Positions 51,234 through 58,740 of a stretch of DNA of 64,000 nt are shown here, piece after piece. The position numbers were made by a program, and so were the translations under genes. The first letter of the stretch is position 1. The number at the start of each line of letters is the position of its first letter. The notes under the pieces are model-generated. The model did not search any database. It was not told the DNA's origin and saw only the letters and a program-made list of their open reading frames with translations. The stretch covers positions 1 to 64,000 of the forward strand of contig JAZQJE010000023.1 of the NCBI GenBank assembly GCA_045541495.1, in the 5' to 3' direction. The stretch is from RGIG3009 sp045541495. GTDB lineage: Bacteria; Bacillota; Clostridia; Oscillospirales; Acutalibacteraceae.

Positions 51234-51662
51234 ATGTCTACTTACATGGCAAAAGCCGGTCAAGTCGATCGGAAATGGTATGTCATTGATGCTGCCGGCA
51301 AACCTCTGGGTCGTGTAGCGGTCGAGGCTGCGGTGCTCCTTCGCGGTAAGCACAAGCCCGAATACACCCCTCATGTGGATTGCGGCGATCACGTGATCAT
51401 CATCAACTGCGGCGAAGCGGTTCTCACCGGTAAAAAACTGGATCAAAAGGTCTGGTATCGTCACACGGGTTGGATCGGTCACATGAAAGAAACCAAATAC
51501 AGCACCTTAATGGCCCAGCGCCCCGAAAAGGCGATGGAACTGGCTGTCACCGGTATGATCCCGAAAAACGCGTTGGGTCGCCAGGCCTGCACCCGTCTGC
51601 GTGTATACGCGGGCGCTCAGCATGACCATGCGGCTCAAAAGCCCGAAGTTTACGAATTTTAA
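51234..51662 (+). CDS. rplM: Ribosomal protein L13
   Basis: 142 residues from the ATG at 51234 (CAGGAGG 8 nt upstream). WYVIDAAGKPLGRVA, GDHVIIINCG and the GWIGHMK region are typical. Two-gene operon with rpsI, separate from the alpha operon here. Confidence 0.97.
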   Translation: MSTYMAKAGQVDRKWYVIDAAGKPLGRVAVEAAVLLRGKHKPEYTPHVDCGDHVIIINCGEAVLTGKKLDQKVWYRHTGWIGHMKETKYSTLMAQRPEKAMELAVTGMIPKNALGRQACTRLRVYAGAQHDHAAQKPEVYEF

Positions 51663-51680
51663 GGAAGGAGGCTGTCATAA

Positions 51681-52085
51681 ATGGATTACAACAAAAGACC
51701 GTATTTCTACGGTACCGGCCGTCGTAAAAAGTCCGTTGCCCGTGTCCGTTTGTACAACGGTACCGGCTCCGTGACCATCAATGGCCGCGACATCAACGAT
51801 TATTTTGGTCTGGAAACCTTGAAACTCATCGTGCGTCAGCCTCTGGCTCTGACCAACCTGACCGAAAAATTCGACATCGAATGCCGCGTTGCCGGCGGCG
51901 GTGTGACCGGTCAAGCCGGTGCGGTCCGTCACGGTATCGCCCGTGCGTTGCTGCAATATAACAGCGAGGAACTCCGTCCCGCCCTCAAAAAGGCCGGTTT
52001 CCTCACTCGCGACCCCAGAATGAAGGAACGCAAAAAGTACGGACTCAAAGGTGCCCGTCGCGCTCCCCAGTTCAGCAAACGCTGA
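51681..52085 (+). CDS. rpsI: Ribosomal protein S9
   Basis: 134 residues; its C-terminal Arg reaches the P-site tRNA. YGTGRRKKSVARVRL, GGVTGQAGAVRHGIARAL and the ARRAPQFSKR tail are diagnostic. 18 nt after rplM. Confidence 0.97.
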   Translation: MDYNKRPYFYGTGRRKKSVARVRLYNGTGSVTINGRDINDYFGLETLKLIVRQPLALTNLTEKFDIECRVAGGGVTGQAGAVRHGIARALLQYNSEELRPALKKAGFLTRDPRMKERKKYGLKGARRAPQFSKR

Positions 52086-52105
52086 TTGTTTATATCGGTG
52101 TATAC

Positions 52106-52141
52106 AAAACGAGCCATGCAGATGCATGGCTCGTTTTTTTA
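52106..52141 (+). terminator. Terminator after rpsI
   Basis: 14-bp stem AAAACGAGCCATGC (52106-52119) with its complement (52124-52137), then a T run. Confidence 0.93.
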
Positions 52142-52191
52142 TAACCCTCTCTCCCGTATGTCATACACTGAATACAGGAGGAGGTGGAACC

Positions 52192-52980
52192 TTGAACGAA
52201 CGAATCGTCATGGCATTGCTCGCCACACTGGGAACGTGGTTACTGACTGCGCTGGGCGCGGCGACGGTGTTGTGTTTTAAACGTCCCCATCGGCAAGTGC
52301 TCAACTTATTGATGGGGTTTGCGGCGGGGGTGATGATCGCCGCGTCGTTTTGGTCGTTGTTGCAACCTGCCATTGATCGCGCCGCTTTGTTGGGCATGCT
52401 CCCGTGGGCGGTAACGGTGGCGGGATTTTTAGCGGGTGCGGTGTTTATGTGGGGATCGGATAAAGCGGTGGCGTACGCTCGTCATAAAACCGAAAAAACA
52501 TCTGCCGATGACCGCGTAAACCGCATACTGATGTTGGTGTTATCCATAACCCTGCATAACATACCTGAGGGATTAGCGGTGGGTGTGGCATTCGGTGCAC
52601 TCGCCGATACCACCCCCGAATCCGTCATGAGTGCCGCCGCCATTGCGGTGGGGATCGGTCTTCAAAATTTTCCCGAAGGGGCGGCGGTGTCGTTGCCGCT
52701 TCGGCGGGAAGGCGCCTCTCGCGGACGCAGTTTCTTTTGGGGACAGGCGTCGGGCATGGTGGAACCCATAGCGGGTGTGCTGGGTGCTTGGCTTACGGTG
52801 TATGTGGAGCAGTTGTTGCCGTTCGCGTTATCCTTTGCGGCGGGTGCCATGATTTTAGTAGCGGTTCACGAACTGATCCCCGAATGTCAGCAGGAACGGC
52901 GCATACAACCGTATCTTGCCACCATGGGTATTGTATTGGGGTTTGCAGTAATGATGACACTGGATGTGATGTTGGGTTAG
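52192..52980 (+). CDS. ZIP-family metal transporter
   Basis: 262 residues from a TTG start (GGAGGAGGTGG upstream), about eight membrane helices. Metal-binding helix motifs HNIPEG (about 121-126) and QNFPEG (about 159-164), plus HELIPE near the C-terminus, are the GufA-type ZIP signatures. Probably imports zinc or another divalent metal. Its neighbours give no hint about regulation. Confidence 0.92.
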   Translation: MNERIVMALLATLGTWLLTALGAATVLCFKRPHRQVLNLLMGFAAGVMIAASFWSLLQPAIDRAALLGMLPWAVTVAGFLAGAVFMWGSDKAVAYARHKTEKTSADDRVNRILMLVLSITLHNIPEGLAVGVAFGALADTTPESVMSAAAIAVGIGLQNFPEGAAVSLPLRREGASRGRSFFWGQASGMVEPIAGVLGAWLTVYVEQLLPFALSFAAGAMILVAVHELIPECQQERRIQPYLATMGIVLGFAVMMTLDVMLG

Positions 52981-52995
52981 ATGTTAGATATCAGA

Positions 52996-53145
52996 TATTC
53001 TTGCCTCCCCTTTAGTAAGGGTAGCGAAGTGGCCGAGCGGCAATGAATGACAGTTCGGTTGACTGTCAGAACCGCGAGGTGACCCAGCCGCAGCGAGACG
53101 GTGGCACGGCGAAGCCGTGACGGTGGGGATGGTGGGATTAGGTGG
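52996..53145. repeat. Dispersed intergenic repeat, long form with nested hairpins
   Basis: ATTCTTGCCTCCCCTTTAGT-type start and GGTGGGGATGGTGGGATTAG end, as in the copy at 32475-32530, but with about 95 extra nt inside that hold small hairpins (GACAGT...ACTGTC, CACGGC-GAA-GCCGTG). No gene in the 221-bp gap. Confidence 0.6.
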
Positions 53146-53153
53146 AAGAATGA

Positions 53154-53192
53154 CAAAAGACCGCTTTGGCAGGTTACCAAAGCGGTCTTTTG
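53154..53192. terminator. Bidirectional terminator between the ZIP gene and nagB
   Basis: 16-bp stem CAAAAGACCGCTTTGG (53154-53169) with its complement (53177-53192), 7-nt loop. Confidence 0.9.
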
Positions 53193-53201
53193 TGTATGAT
53201 C

Positions 53202-53915
53202 TTAGTCGTTATAGCAGCAGACCACCGTCAGGTCGGGGTGCAGTTGCAAGAGGGAAGCGGGAACAGCGGGGGTGATGGGGCCAAACAATGCTTTTTCCAT
53301 AATTTCTTTTTTGTTACTGCCCGATGCGATGAGCAATACTTTTTTCGCTTGCATGATGGAGGCCATACCCATGGTGATGGCGCTGCGGGGCACATCGTCG
53401 ATGGATGCGAAGAAACGGGCGTTGGCTTCAATGGTACTGGGATCCAGTTCCACTTCATGGGTGGGACCCGTGAAACAGTCGTCGGGCTCGTTAAAGCCGA
53501 TATGGCCGTCCAACCCGATACCTAAAAGTTGAATGTCAATGCCGCCCAGAGAACGGATGAGCGCATCGTACCGCTCGCCCTCGGCGGCGGTATCGGCGGC
53601 TTTGCCGTCGGGCACGTTGGTGTTGCCTTTTTCGATGTTAATGCGGTTGAACAGATGGGTGTCCATGAAATACCGATAACTTTGATCGTTATCGCCATCC
53701 AGACCCCGATACTCGTCCAGGTTGACACTGCGCACGGCGGAGAAATCCAGTGTGCCGTTCTCATACCGCTGCACCAAACTGTCGTACAGGCCGATGGGGG
53801 AAGAGCCGGTGGCCAACCCTAAAACGCAATCGGGTTTTAACATGACCTGTGCGGCGATCACGTCGGCGGCGCGGCGGCTCAGTTCTTCGTATGTGTTGGT
53901 TTCAATGATTTTCAT
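53202..53915 (-). CDS. nagB: Glucosamine-6-phosphate deaminase
   Basis: 237 residues; converts glucosamine-6-phosphate to fructose-6-phosphate and ammonia, the step after NagA. GLATGSSPIGLY (about 33-44), catalytic Asp in NLDEYRG (about 69-75), LDGHIGFNEP (about 134-143). Lacks the C-terminal allosteric extension of the E. coli enzyme, usual in Firmicutes. Downstream of an esterase gene on the same strand (48-nt gap). Confidence 0.95.
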   Translation of the reverse strand: MKIIETNTYEELSRRAADVIAAQVMLKPDCVLGLATGSSPIGLYDSLVQRYENGTLDFSAVRSVNLDEYRGLDGDNDQSYRYFMDTHLFNRINIEKGNTNVPDGKAADTAAEGERYDALIRSLGGIDIQLLGIGLDGHIGFNEPDDCFTGPTHEVELDPSTIEANARFFASIDDVPRSAITMGMASIMQAKKVLLIASGSNKKEIMEKALFGPITPAVPASLLQLHPDLTVVCCYND

Positions 53916-53963
53916 ATAAACTGCCTCTTTCCAAAATGATGTACAGGGTTTACGGACGGATGA

Positions 53964-54764
53964 TTATTCAAACTGGCGTTTGAGCCAATTTAAAGCTAAG
54001 GTGCGCCATTGCCCCAAATGGGGATCGGCAAGAGCCAGCCCCATGCCGTGTACACCGTTGGGGAACACGTGCAGTTCGTGAGGGATAAACAGTTTGCGCA
54101 AGGCGATGGCGTAGGTGTAACTGTTGATGGCGTTGACGCCCGAATCTTCGGCGGTGTGCCAGATAAAGGCGGGCGGGGTATGTTCGTTCACGTTGCGGGA
54201 GGGGTCTAACATTTTGGACCGTTCCACATCGTGCTCGCCCATCAGGTTGACATAACTGCCCACATTGGCGTAGGGGGAATCCAACCCGCAGATCACGGGA
54301 TAACATAAGATATGCGCGTTGGGCAGATAGGATTCCTTATCAATGTCGTCCACGCCCTCGCCGTCGATGGGATCGGTGTAGGTGCACAGGGAGGCGCACA
54401 AATGCCCGCCCGCCGATGAACCGATCACCGCAATCTTGTTTTTATCAATACCGTATTCTTCCGCATGAGCCCGCACCCACCGTACCGCGCGGCGAGCGTC
54501 TAACAACGGAAGCGGATGGCGATGGGGTTGTACGTGATAATCCGCTGAAAAGGCGTGATACCCGTGAGCGGCGAAGAAGGTGGCGTAATCGCAACTTTCA
54601 TGAGGGCCGCGGCCGAAATACGCGCCGCCGGAAAAACAGATGACGCAAGCGGTGGGGGTCACTTCGCTGTGGGGAAACTGCGACGGCGGGAAATATTGGA
54701 TACAGGGTATCCATTCGTCGCCGTTGCGTTCCCATAGAGGGATGTGGGCAGAGGTGCTTTCCAT
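53964..54764 (-). CDS. Alpha/beta hydrolase, acetylesterase-like
   Basis: 266 residues. Nucleophile elbow GSSAGGH (about 115-121), oxyanion region CFSGGAYF, HTAEDSGV holding the likely acid residue and GVHGMG the histidine, a layout like BD-FAE/Axe-type acetylesterases that deacetylate plant or mucin glycans. No signal peptide, so probably intracellular. It lies 15 nt from the NUDIX gene; all run on the minus strand, ending with nagB. Confidence 0.85.
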   Translation of the reverse strand: MESTSAHIPLWERNGDEWIPCIQYFPPSQFPHSEVTPTACVICFSGGAYFGRGPHESCDYATFFAAHGYHAFSADYHVQPHRHPLPLLDARRAVRWVRAHAEEYGIDKNKIAVIGSSAGGHLCASLCTYTDPIDGEGVDDIDKESYLPNAHILCYPVICGLDSPYANVGSYVNLMGEHDVERSKMLDPSRNVNEHTPPAFIWHTAEDSGVNAINSYTYAIALRKLFIPHELHVFPNGVHGMGLALADPHLGQWRTLALNWLKRQFE

Positions 54765-54779
54765 CGATAGACACTCCTT

Positions 54780-55226
54780 TTAATACTGACACACCTGAAC
54801 GAGGGACTCCCCTTCGTATACCAACTTTAGGGAAAAATACGGGCCGTCGCGGGTGAGAAGCGGCAAAAATTCCCGATCTCCCTCCCACAAGGGCAGGGAC
54901 AGCATCTCGCTTTTGGGGATCCAGTGCAGATCCCCTTCAGTGCAATCGGATAACGTGCCTTCAAACCCGTCGGCGGTGAACAAAAACATATACTCGGTGA
55001 GATCGCCTTGTACAAAGGTGACCAGGCCTCGCCGCGTAAAGTGGGTGAGGGTGAGCCCTGTTTCTTCTTTCACTTCTCGAAGCAGGGCTTCTTCGGGGGA
55101 TTCCCCCGCTTCCAACTTACCGCCCACGCCGATGTATTTCCCGCCGTTTAGGTCGTGGGCCTTTTTGTTGCGGTGCAACATCAAATAACAGCCGTCGTGT
55201 TCAATATAGCACAGTACGGTATTCAT
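54780..55226 (-). CDS. NUDIX hydrolase (MutT-like)
   Basis: 148 residues. Complete NUDIX box G-x5-E-x7-REVKEETG (about 37-59). Cleans up oxidised or other nucleoside diphosphate derivatives; the exact substrate is unknown. Its ATG overlaps the stop of the phage-like repressor by 4 nt, so it is transcribed from the repressor promoter. It may be a host gene next to the insertion or a prophage cargo gene. Confidence 0.88.
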   Translation of the reverse strand: MNTVLCYIEHDGCYLMLHRNKKAHDLNGGKYIGVGGKLEAGESPEEALLREVKEETGLTLTHFTRRGLVTFVQGDLTEYMFLFTADGFEGTLSDCTEGDLHWIPKSEMLSLPLWEGDREFLPLLTRDGPYFSLKLVYEGESLVQVCQY

Positions 55227-56068
55227 CGTTTGCGAACCCTCCGTTGTTCCACCACGATCCCCGCAATGGTGACGGGCAATGCCAGCACTTGCGAATGGGT
55301 GAAACTGCGCACGGGATAGGCGGGGTTTAGGGGGCGCAACTGGATCCCGCCGGTGGTGCGGGTGAGGCGTTTGAGGGTGGCATCACTGCCGCCCACATAG
55401 GCCACCACGTCGTCGCCTGTATCGGCGGTGGCTTGTACCCGCACGATCACGGTGTCCCCGTCCCGATATTCGGGGACCATGCTGTCCCCTGTCACCAGTA
55501 GAGCGAAATAATCATACCCGTCTGCCGCCATGCGGGGATCCAGTTCGATCTCTTCTACCACATCGGTGATGGCCTCTACCGGCATCCCCGCGGGCACGCG
55601 CCCCAATACGGGGATACGGCGCGTTTGCATCGCCGGACGAATGAGCGGTACCACGTTAGGTTTATCTTGCGGCGGGTCGGGAAACAACGAGGGAACGCCG
55701 AAATATTCCTGTAAGTGGTCCAACTCGTCTTGGTATAATTGGGCTTTCCCCTGCCGTAACATGGCCAGTCGGCCGTGGGGCATCCCCAGATCTCGTTCTA
55801 CCGTTTGGGGAGACCGTCCCCACGCGGCGCATAACCGATCCAGCGTATGGGAAAAGGCTTCGTCCTTTTCGGGGGGATCGTCCAGCAAAGCGCTTTTCGG
55901 GATCCCGAAATACTCCGCTATCCGTTGGATGGCGCCCATGCGCGGCTCTTTCAGGCCTTTTTCCCACGTGGATACCGCCTTGTCGGATACGCCGGCGATA
56001 GCGCCCAGTTCTTTTTGCGTCAGTTGATGGCTTTCCCGCAACCGACGGATGTTGTTGCCGATAGACAT
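55223..56068 (-). CDS. Prophage CI/LexA-like repressor with S24 peptidase domain
   Basis: 281 residues from the ATG at 56068 (AAAGGTGG upstream). N-terminal XRE HTH (about 3-58), a possible degenerate second HTH (about 78-125), and a C-terminal S24 self-cleavage domain: cleavage site Ala160-Gly161 in VPAGMP, Ser196 in TGDSMVP and Lys233. RecA-stimulated self-cleavage would lift repression in DNA damage. It faces a divergent switch region with matching operators. ATGA overlap with the NUDIX gene. Confidence 0.92.
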   Translation of the reverse strand: MSIGNNIRRLRESHQLTQKELGAIAGVSDKAVSTWEKGLKEPRMGAIQRIAEYFGIPKSALLDDPPEKDEAFSHTLDRLCAAWGRSPQTVERDLGMPHGRLAMLRQGKAQLYQDELDHLQEYFGVPSLFPDPPQDKPNVVPLIRPAMQTRRIPVLGRVPAGMPVEAITDVVEEIELDPRMAADGYDYFALLVTGDSMVPEYRDGDTVIVRVQATADTGDDVVAYVGGSDATLKRLTRTTGGIQLRPLNPAYPVRSFTHSQVLALPVTIAGIVVEQRRVRKR

Positions 56069-56134
56069 GGTCACACCACCTTTCGGATAGTCAACACGCT
56101 TGTTTCCTCTTGCATAAAAAGCTTCTTTTTCTAT

Positions 56135-56163
56135 AGTATACTTTAAAAGTAGAATTTTGGCAA
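56135..56163 (-). promoter_or_regulatory. Repressor promoter with operator in its spacer
   Basis: On the minus strand TTGCCA (56163-56158), a 17-bp spacer and TATACT (56140-56135). The spacer contains TTCTACTTTTAAAG, an operator with one perfect half-site (GTAGA at 56149-56153), suggesting autoregulation. Confidence 0.65.
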
Positions 56164-56192
56164 GAACTTTTCCGGAAAATCCCACTTTTCTC

Positions 56193-56221
56193 TTGACATT
56201 CTACCAAAAGTAGAGTATAAT
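56193..56221 (+). promoter_or_regulatory. Rightward phage promoter with operator in its spacer
   Basis: Perfect consensus TTGACA (56193-56198), a 17-bp spacer and TATAAT (56216-56221). The palindrome TCTAC-CAAAA-GTAGA (56200-56214) fills the spacer, so a bound repressor would block polymerase. Confidence 0.85.
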
Positions 56222-56312
56222 GCAGGTAACCTACTCAAAGAGAGACGGGTAACCGTCAAAAACAGAAACCTACCATCCAAATGGGCGGAGGGGGGGACAA
56301 GTGCGCCCTAAA

Positions 56313-56331
56313 ACTCTACTTTTGGTAGAAT
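56313..56331 (+). promoter_or_regulatory. Second operator, exact inverted copy of the promoter operator
   Basis: ACTCTACTTTTGGTAGAAT is the exact reverse complement of the 19 bp at 56198-56216 (within one base at the edges), with the same TCTAC/GTAGA arms (56315-56329). It lies downstream of the rightward promoter, ahead of the first phage gene, possibly for looping or a roadblock. Confidence 0.75.
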
Positions 56332-56356
56332 CAAAGAGGAGAATGAAACGAGAACG

Positions 56357-56527
56357 ATGTGCGCGGTATGCGGGCAAGTATGGTGTACAACGGGGTGTCC
56401 TGTTTATGACCCGTGGGAAGATCCTGCCGTTAGGGGTGCTTGCGAGGTGTGCGGTGCGCCCTTGTATGAGGTGGGGGCAGTACGGTGTCAGGGCTGTGAA
56501 AAGGAGCGAGAAGACGATGATGAGTGA
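56357..56527 (+). CDS. Cys-rich phage miniprotein
   Basis: 56 residues. Cysteines at 2, 5, 10, 14, 29, 32, 44 and 47 form CxxC pairs (CAVC, CEVC, CQGC), likely two small zinc knuckles, followed by an acidic tail. Its position at the head of an early phage transcript is common for such proteins. It lacks a good ribosome binding site at the ATG. A competing frame from the ATG at 56343 has a better site but gives a basic sequence without a recognisable pattern. It overlaps the next gene by 11 nt. Confidence 0.6.
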   Translation: MCAVCGQVWCTTGCPVYDPWEDPAVRGACEVCGAPLYEVGAVRCQGCEKEREDDDE

Positions 56528-56897
56528 ACGAGCGAAAGCCGTAAAAGCGAGTATGAGCGGCGTATTGGCGCTACGGCAAGCCTTAACGGCGGCGCAGGAA
56601 GAATGGCGGGAACTGTCACAAACCGACGGCCTGTTGGGCGAAGATCTGGTGTGGCAACTGATTTTGGAAAAGCGGGCGCTGGAACGGCAGTTAGCGGCGG
56701 CGGGACTCAAAAACTGGGTACGAATGCGGCGAGCGGGACTCAATGACCGCCGTCAGCGGTTGTTGCGGTTGCGGTATGTAAAAGGCGAACCTTGGTCGGT
56801 GATCGTCACCAACATGGGCAAATCCAAACAATATCTCATACGGGAACACAACAAGGCGTTGGAACAGATGGTCAGAACGGAGGGAAAACGCCCGTGA
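56517..56897 (+). CDS. Phage sigma-70 region-4-like late regulator
   Basis: 126 residues from the ATG at 56517 (AAGGAG 10 nt upstream). The C-terminal part (about 78-120) has a sigma region-4-type HTH: RLLRLRYVKGEPWSVIVTNM followed by SKQYLIREHNKALEQM. Such proteins (ArpU/RinA-like role) switch on packaging and head genes, consistent with the terminase genes following directly. The N-terminal helix may be coiled coil. Confidence 0.75.
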   Translation: MMSERAKAVKASMSGVLALRQALTAAQEEWRELSQTDGLLGEDLVWQLILEKRALERQLAAAGLKNWVRMRRAGLNDRRQRLLRLRYVKGEPWSVIVTNMGKSKQYLIREHNKALEQMVRTEGKRP

Positions 56898-57253
56898 AGC
56901 CATGGAAAAACATCGGGGAGATCCGCGCGGTGGTGGATGCCTGTAAACGGGACTGCGCCGCCAAAGGCGTTCCCTTTCATGCCGATGCCTTGGCGGCAGC
57001 ATTGGGGATCTCCTACGAGACCTTGGCGCGGTATGCGGCGGGAAAAGGGTCTGCCGCCGGGGAAGCGGCGGTGCTTACCGCCGCCTTGCAAGACTGTACC
57101 GCCGCTGTGCTCACCGACGCGCTGGATGCCGACCCCAAAAGCCACGCCTTTTATATGTGGTATTTGCGCAATCGGGGTGGATTTTCCGACAAAGCGGGGG
57201 AGATGCCCCGCGGGGAAAGCGGGGTCACCTTTATCGGAGAGGGGCGGATCTGA
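56894..57253 (+). CDS. Putative terminase small subunit
   Basis: 119 residues from a GTG start overlapping the previous stop (GTGA), with GGAGGG upstream. N-terminal HTH (about 31-52, ALAAALGISYETLARYAAGK) and a C-terminal FYMWYLRNRGGFSDKAG segment typical of DNA-packaging small terminase proteins. It sits directly before the large terminase gene. Recognises the pac or cos site. Confidence 0.75.
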   Translation: MKPWKNIGEIRAVVDACKRDCAAKGVPFHADALAAALGISYETLARYAAGKGSAAGEAAVLTAALQDCTAAVLTDALDADPKSHAFYMWYLRNRGGFSDKAGEMPRGESGVTFIGEGRI

Positions 57254-57255
57254 CG

Positions 57256-58548
57256 GTGGAAACCATTGATCTGTCTACCGTGGTGGGAGGCGGATACAGC
57301 GAGTTTTGGCACTGTAAAACGCGGTATCGGGTATTAAAAGGGGGAAAAGCCTCTAAAAAATCCACCACCACGGCGCTCAATTTTCTTATACGACTGATGC
57401 AATATCCCGATGCCAATTTGTTGGTCATCCGACAGGTTATGGACACCCATCGTACCAGCACCTTTGCTCAATTGCGGTGGGCAGCGGAACGGTTGGGGGT
57501 GGCGCACCTGTGGAAGGCCACCACCAGTCCCTTGGAAATGACCTATCTGCCCACGGGACAAAAGATTTTGTTTCGCGGGTTTGATAACGTGTACAAGATC
57601 GCCTCCACCACCGTGACGCGGGGCGTGTTGTGTTGGGTATGGGTGGAAGAGGCGTTCGAGATTCCCTCGGAAGAGGCGTTCGACACCTTTGACTTATCCG
57701 TGCCGCGCGGCGAAGTACCGCCGCCGTTATTTAAACAGACCACCCTCACCTTTAACCCGTGGAGTGACCGCCATTGGCTGAAATCCCGTTTCTTTGACCA
57801 TCCGTCACCCGATACGGCGGTGTTTACCACCACCTATCGGTGCAATGAATTTTTGGACGAAGCGGACAAGGCGGTATTTGACCGTATGCGCCGCCAAAAT
57901 CCCCGACGATATGCGGTGGCGGGATTGGGGGAATGGGGGGTTACCGAGGGCCTCATCTACGACAACTGGACGGTGGAGTCCTTTGACATCAACACCCTGC
58001 CCGATTCGTGGAAATATCGGCGGGTATACGGGCTGGACTACGGGTATACCAACGACCCCACCGCCTTTATTGCGGCGGCGGTCAATCCGTTGGATCGGAT
58101 ATTGTATATTTTTGACGAGTTTGAAGAACGGGGTATGCTCAATCGAGATATCGCCTGTCGGTTACGGGAAAAAGGGTATGACGGCGAACGTATTCGCGCG
58201 GATAGTGCCGAGCCAAAATCCAACGACGAGTTGCGCCGACAGGGAATCACGCGGGTGTTCCCCGCCGCCAAAGGTCCCGGCTCGTTGTTGCACGGCATTG
58301 CCCGTTTACAGGAGTATCGGATGGTGGTGCACCCCTCTTGTGTACACACGGCGGCGGAACTGGCGGCGTATGCATGGGATCGGGACGCGGCGGGGGTGGT
58401 CAATCGTCCCCGCGGCGGGGACGATCATTTGATGGACGCGTTACGGTATGCCATGGAAGACGCGGCTCATTTTCGTCCCGCGCCGCCTCGCCCCGAACGG
58501 CTCACCGAGGGCCGCTTGCTCGCGCGGGACATTTTGCGTGATATTTAA
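57256..58548 (+). CDS. Phage terminase large subunit
   Basis: 430 residues from a GTG at 57256 (GGAGAGG upstream), 2 nt after the small subunit stop. N-terminal packaging ATPase: modified Walker A KGGKASKKST (about 28-37) and Walker B-like VLCWVWVEEAFE (about 118-129). C-terminal RNase H-like nuclease: YGLDYGYTND (about 260-269), ADSAEPKSNDEL and GDDHLMDALRYA near the end hold the acidic residues. PBSX/Terminase_3-like. Confidence 0.92.
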   Translation: METIDLSTVVGGGYSEFWHCKTRYRVLKGGKASKKSTTTALNFLIRLMQYPDANLLVIRQVMDTHRTSTFAQLRWAAERLGVAHLWKATTSPLEMTYLPTGQKILFRGFDNVYKIASTTVTRGVLCWVWVEEAFEIPSEEAFDTFDLSVPRGEVPPPLFKQTTLTFNPWSDRHWLKSRFFDHPSPDTAVFTTTYRCNEFLDEADKAVFDRMRRQNPRRYAVAGLGEWGVTEGLIYDNWTVESFDINTLPDSWKYRRVYGLDYGYTNDPTAFIAAAVNPLDRILYIFDEFEERGMLNRDIACRLREKGYDGERIRADSAEPKSNDELRRQGITRVFPAAKGPGSLLHGIARLQEYRMVVHPSCVHTAAELAAYAWDRDAAGVVNRPRGGDDHLMDALRYAMEDAAHFRPAPPRPERLTEGRLLARDILRDI

Positions 58549-58563
58549 GAAAGGAGACGCGGA

Positions 58564-58740
58564 ATGGACGGCATTATTGGATTTGTGTTGGGATTGGCGG
58601 TGCTCCCTCTTTTGCGTTGGCTGAAACCCAAAAAAGAAGAGGTAAAACCGCCGTTGACCGACGAGCAAAAACGACTCATTCACGAATATCGCAACTTTGT
58701 CAACTACACAGGTGATGAACAGGAGGAATATACGCCATGA
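58564..58740 (+). CDS. Small phage membrane protein
   Basis: 58 residues; one membrane helix (about 4-18, IIGFVLGLAVLPLLRWL) followed by a Lys/Glu-rich linker and a polar tail (HEYRNFVNYTGDEQEEY). GAAAGGAGACG precedes the ATG. It overlaps the scaffold-like gene by 4 nt. Function unknown; small proteins in this slot are common in Firmicute prophages. Confidence 0.75.
   Translation: MDGIIGFVLGLAVLPLLRWLKPKKEEVKPPLTDEQKRLIHEYRNFVNYTGDEQEEYTP

Noticed and set aside
53029..53110. tRNA-like start (GCGAAGTGGCCGAGCGG)
   Set aside because: No anticodon arm or T-loop GTTCGAATC in the right place; the stretch belongs to a dispersed repeat.
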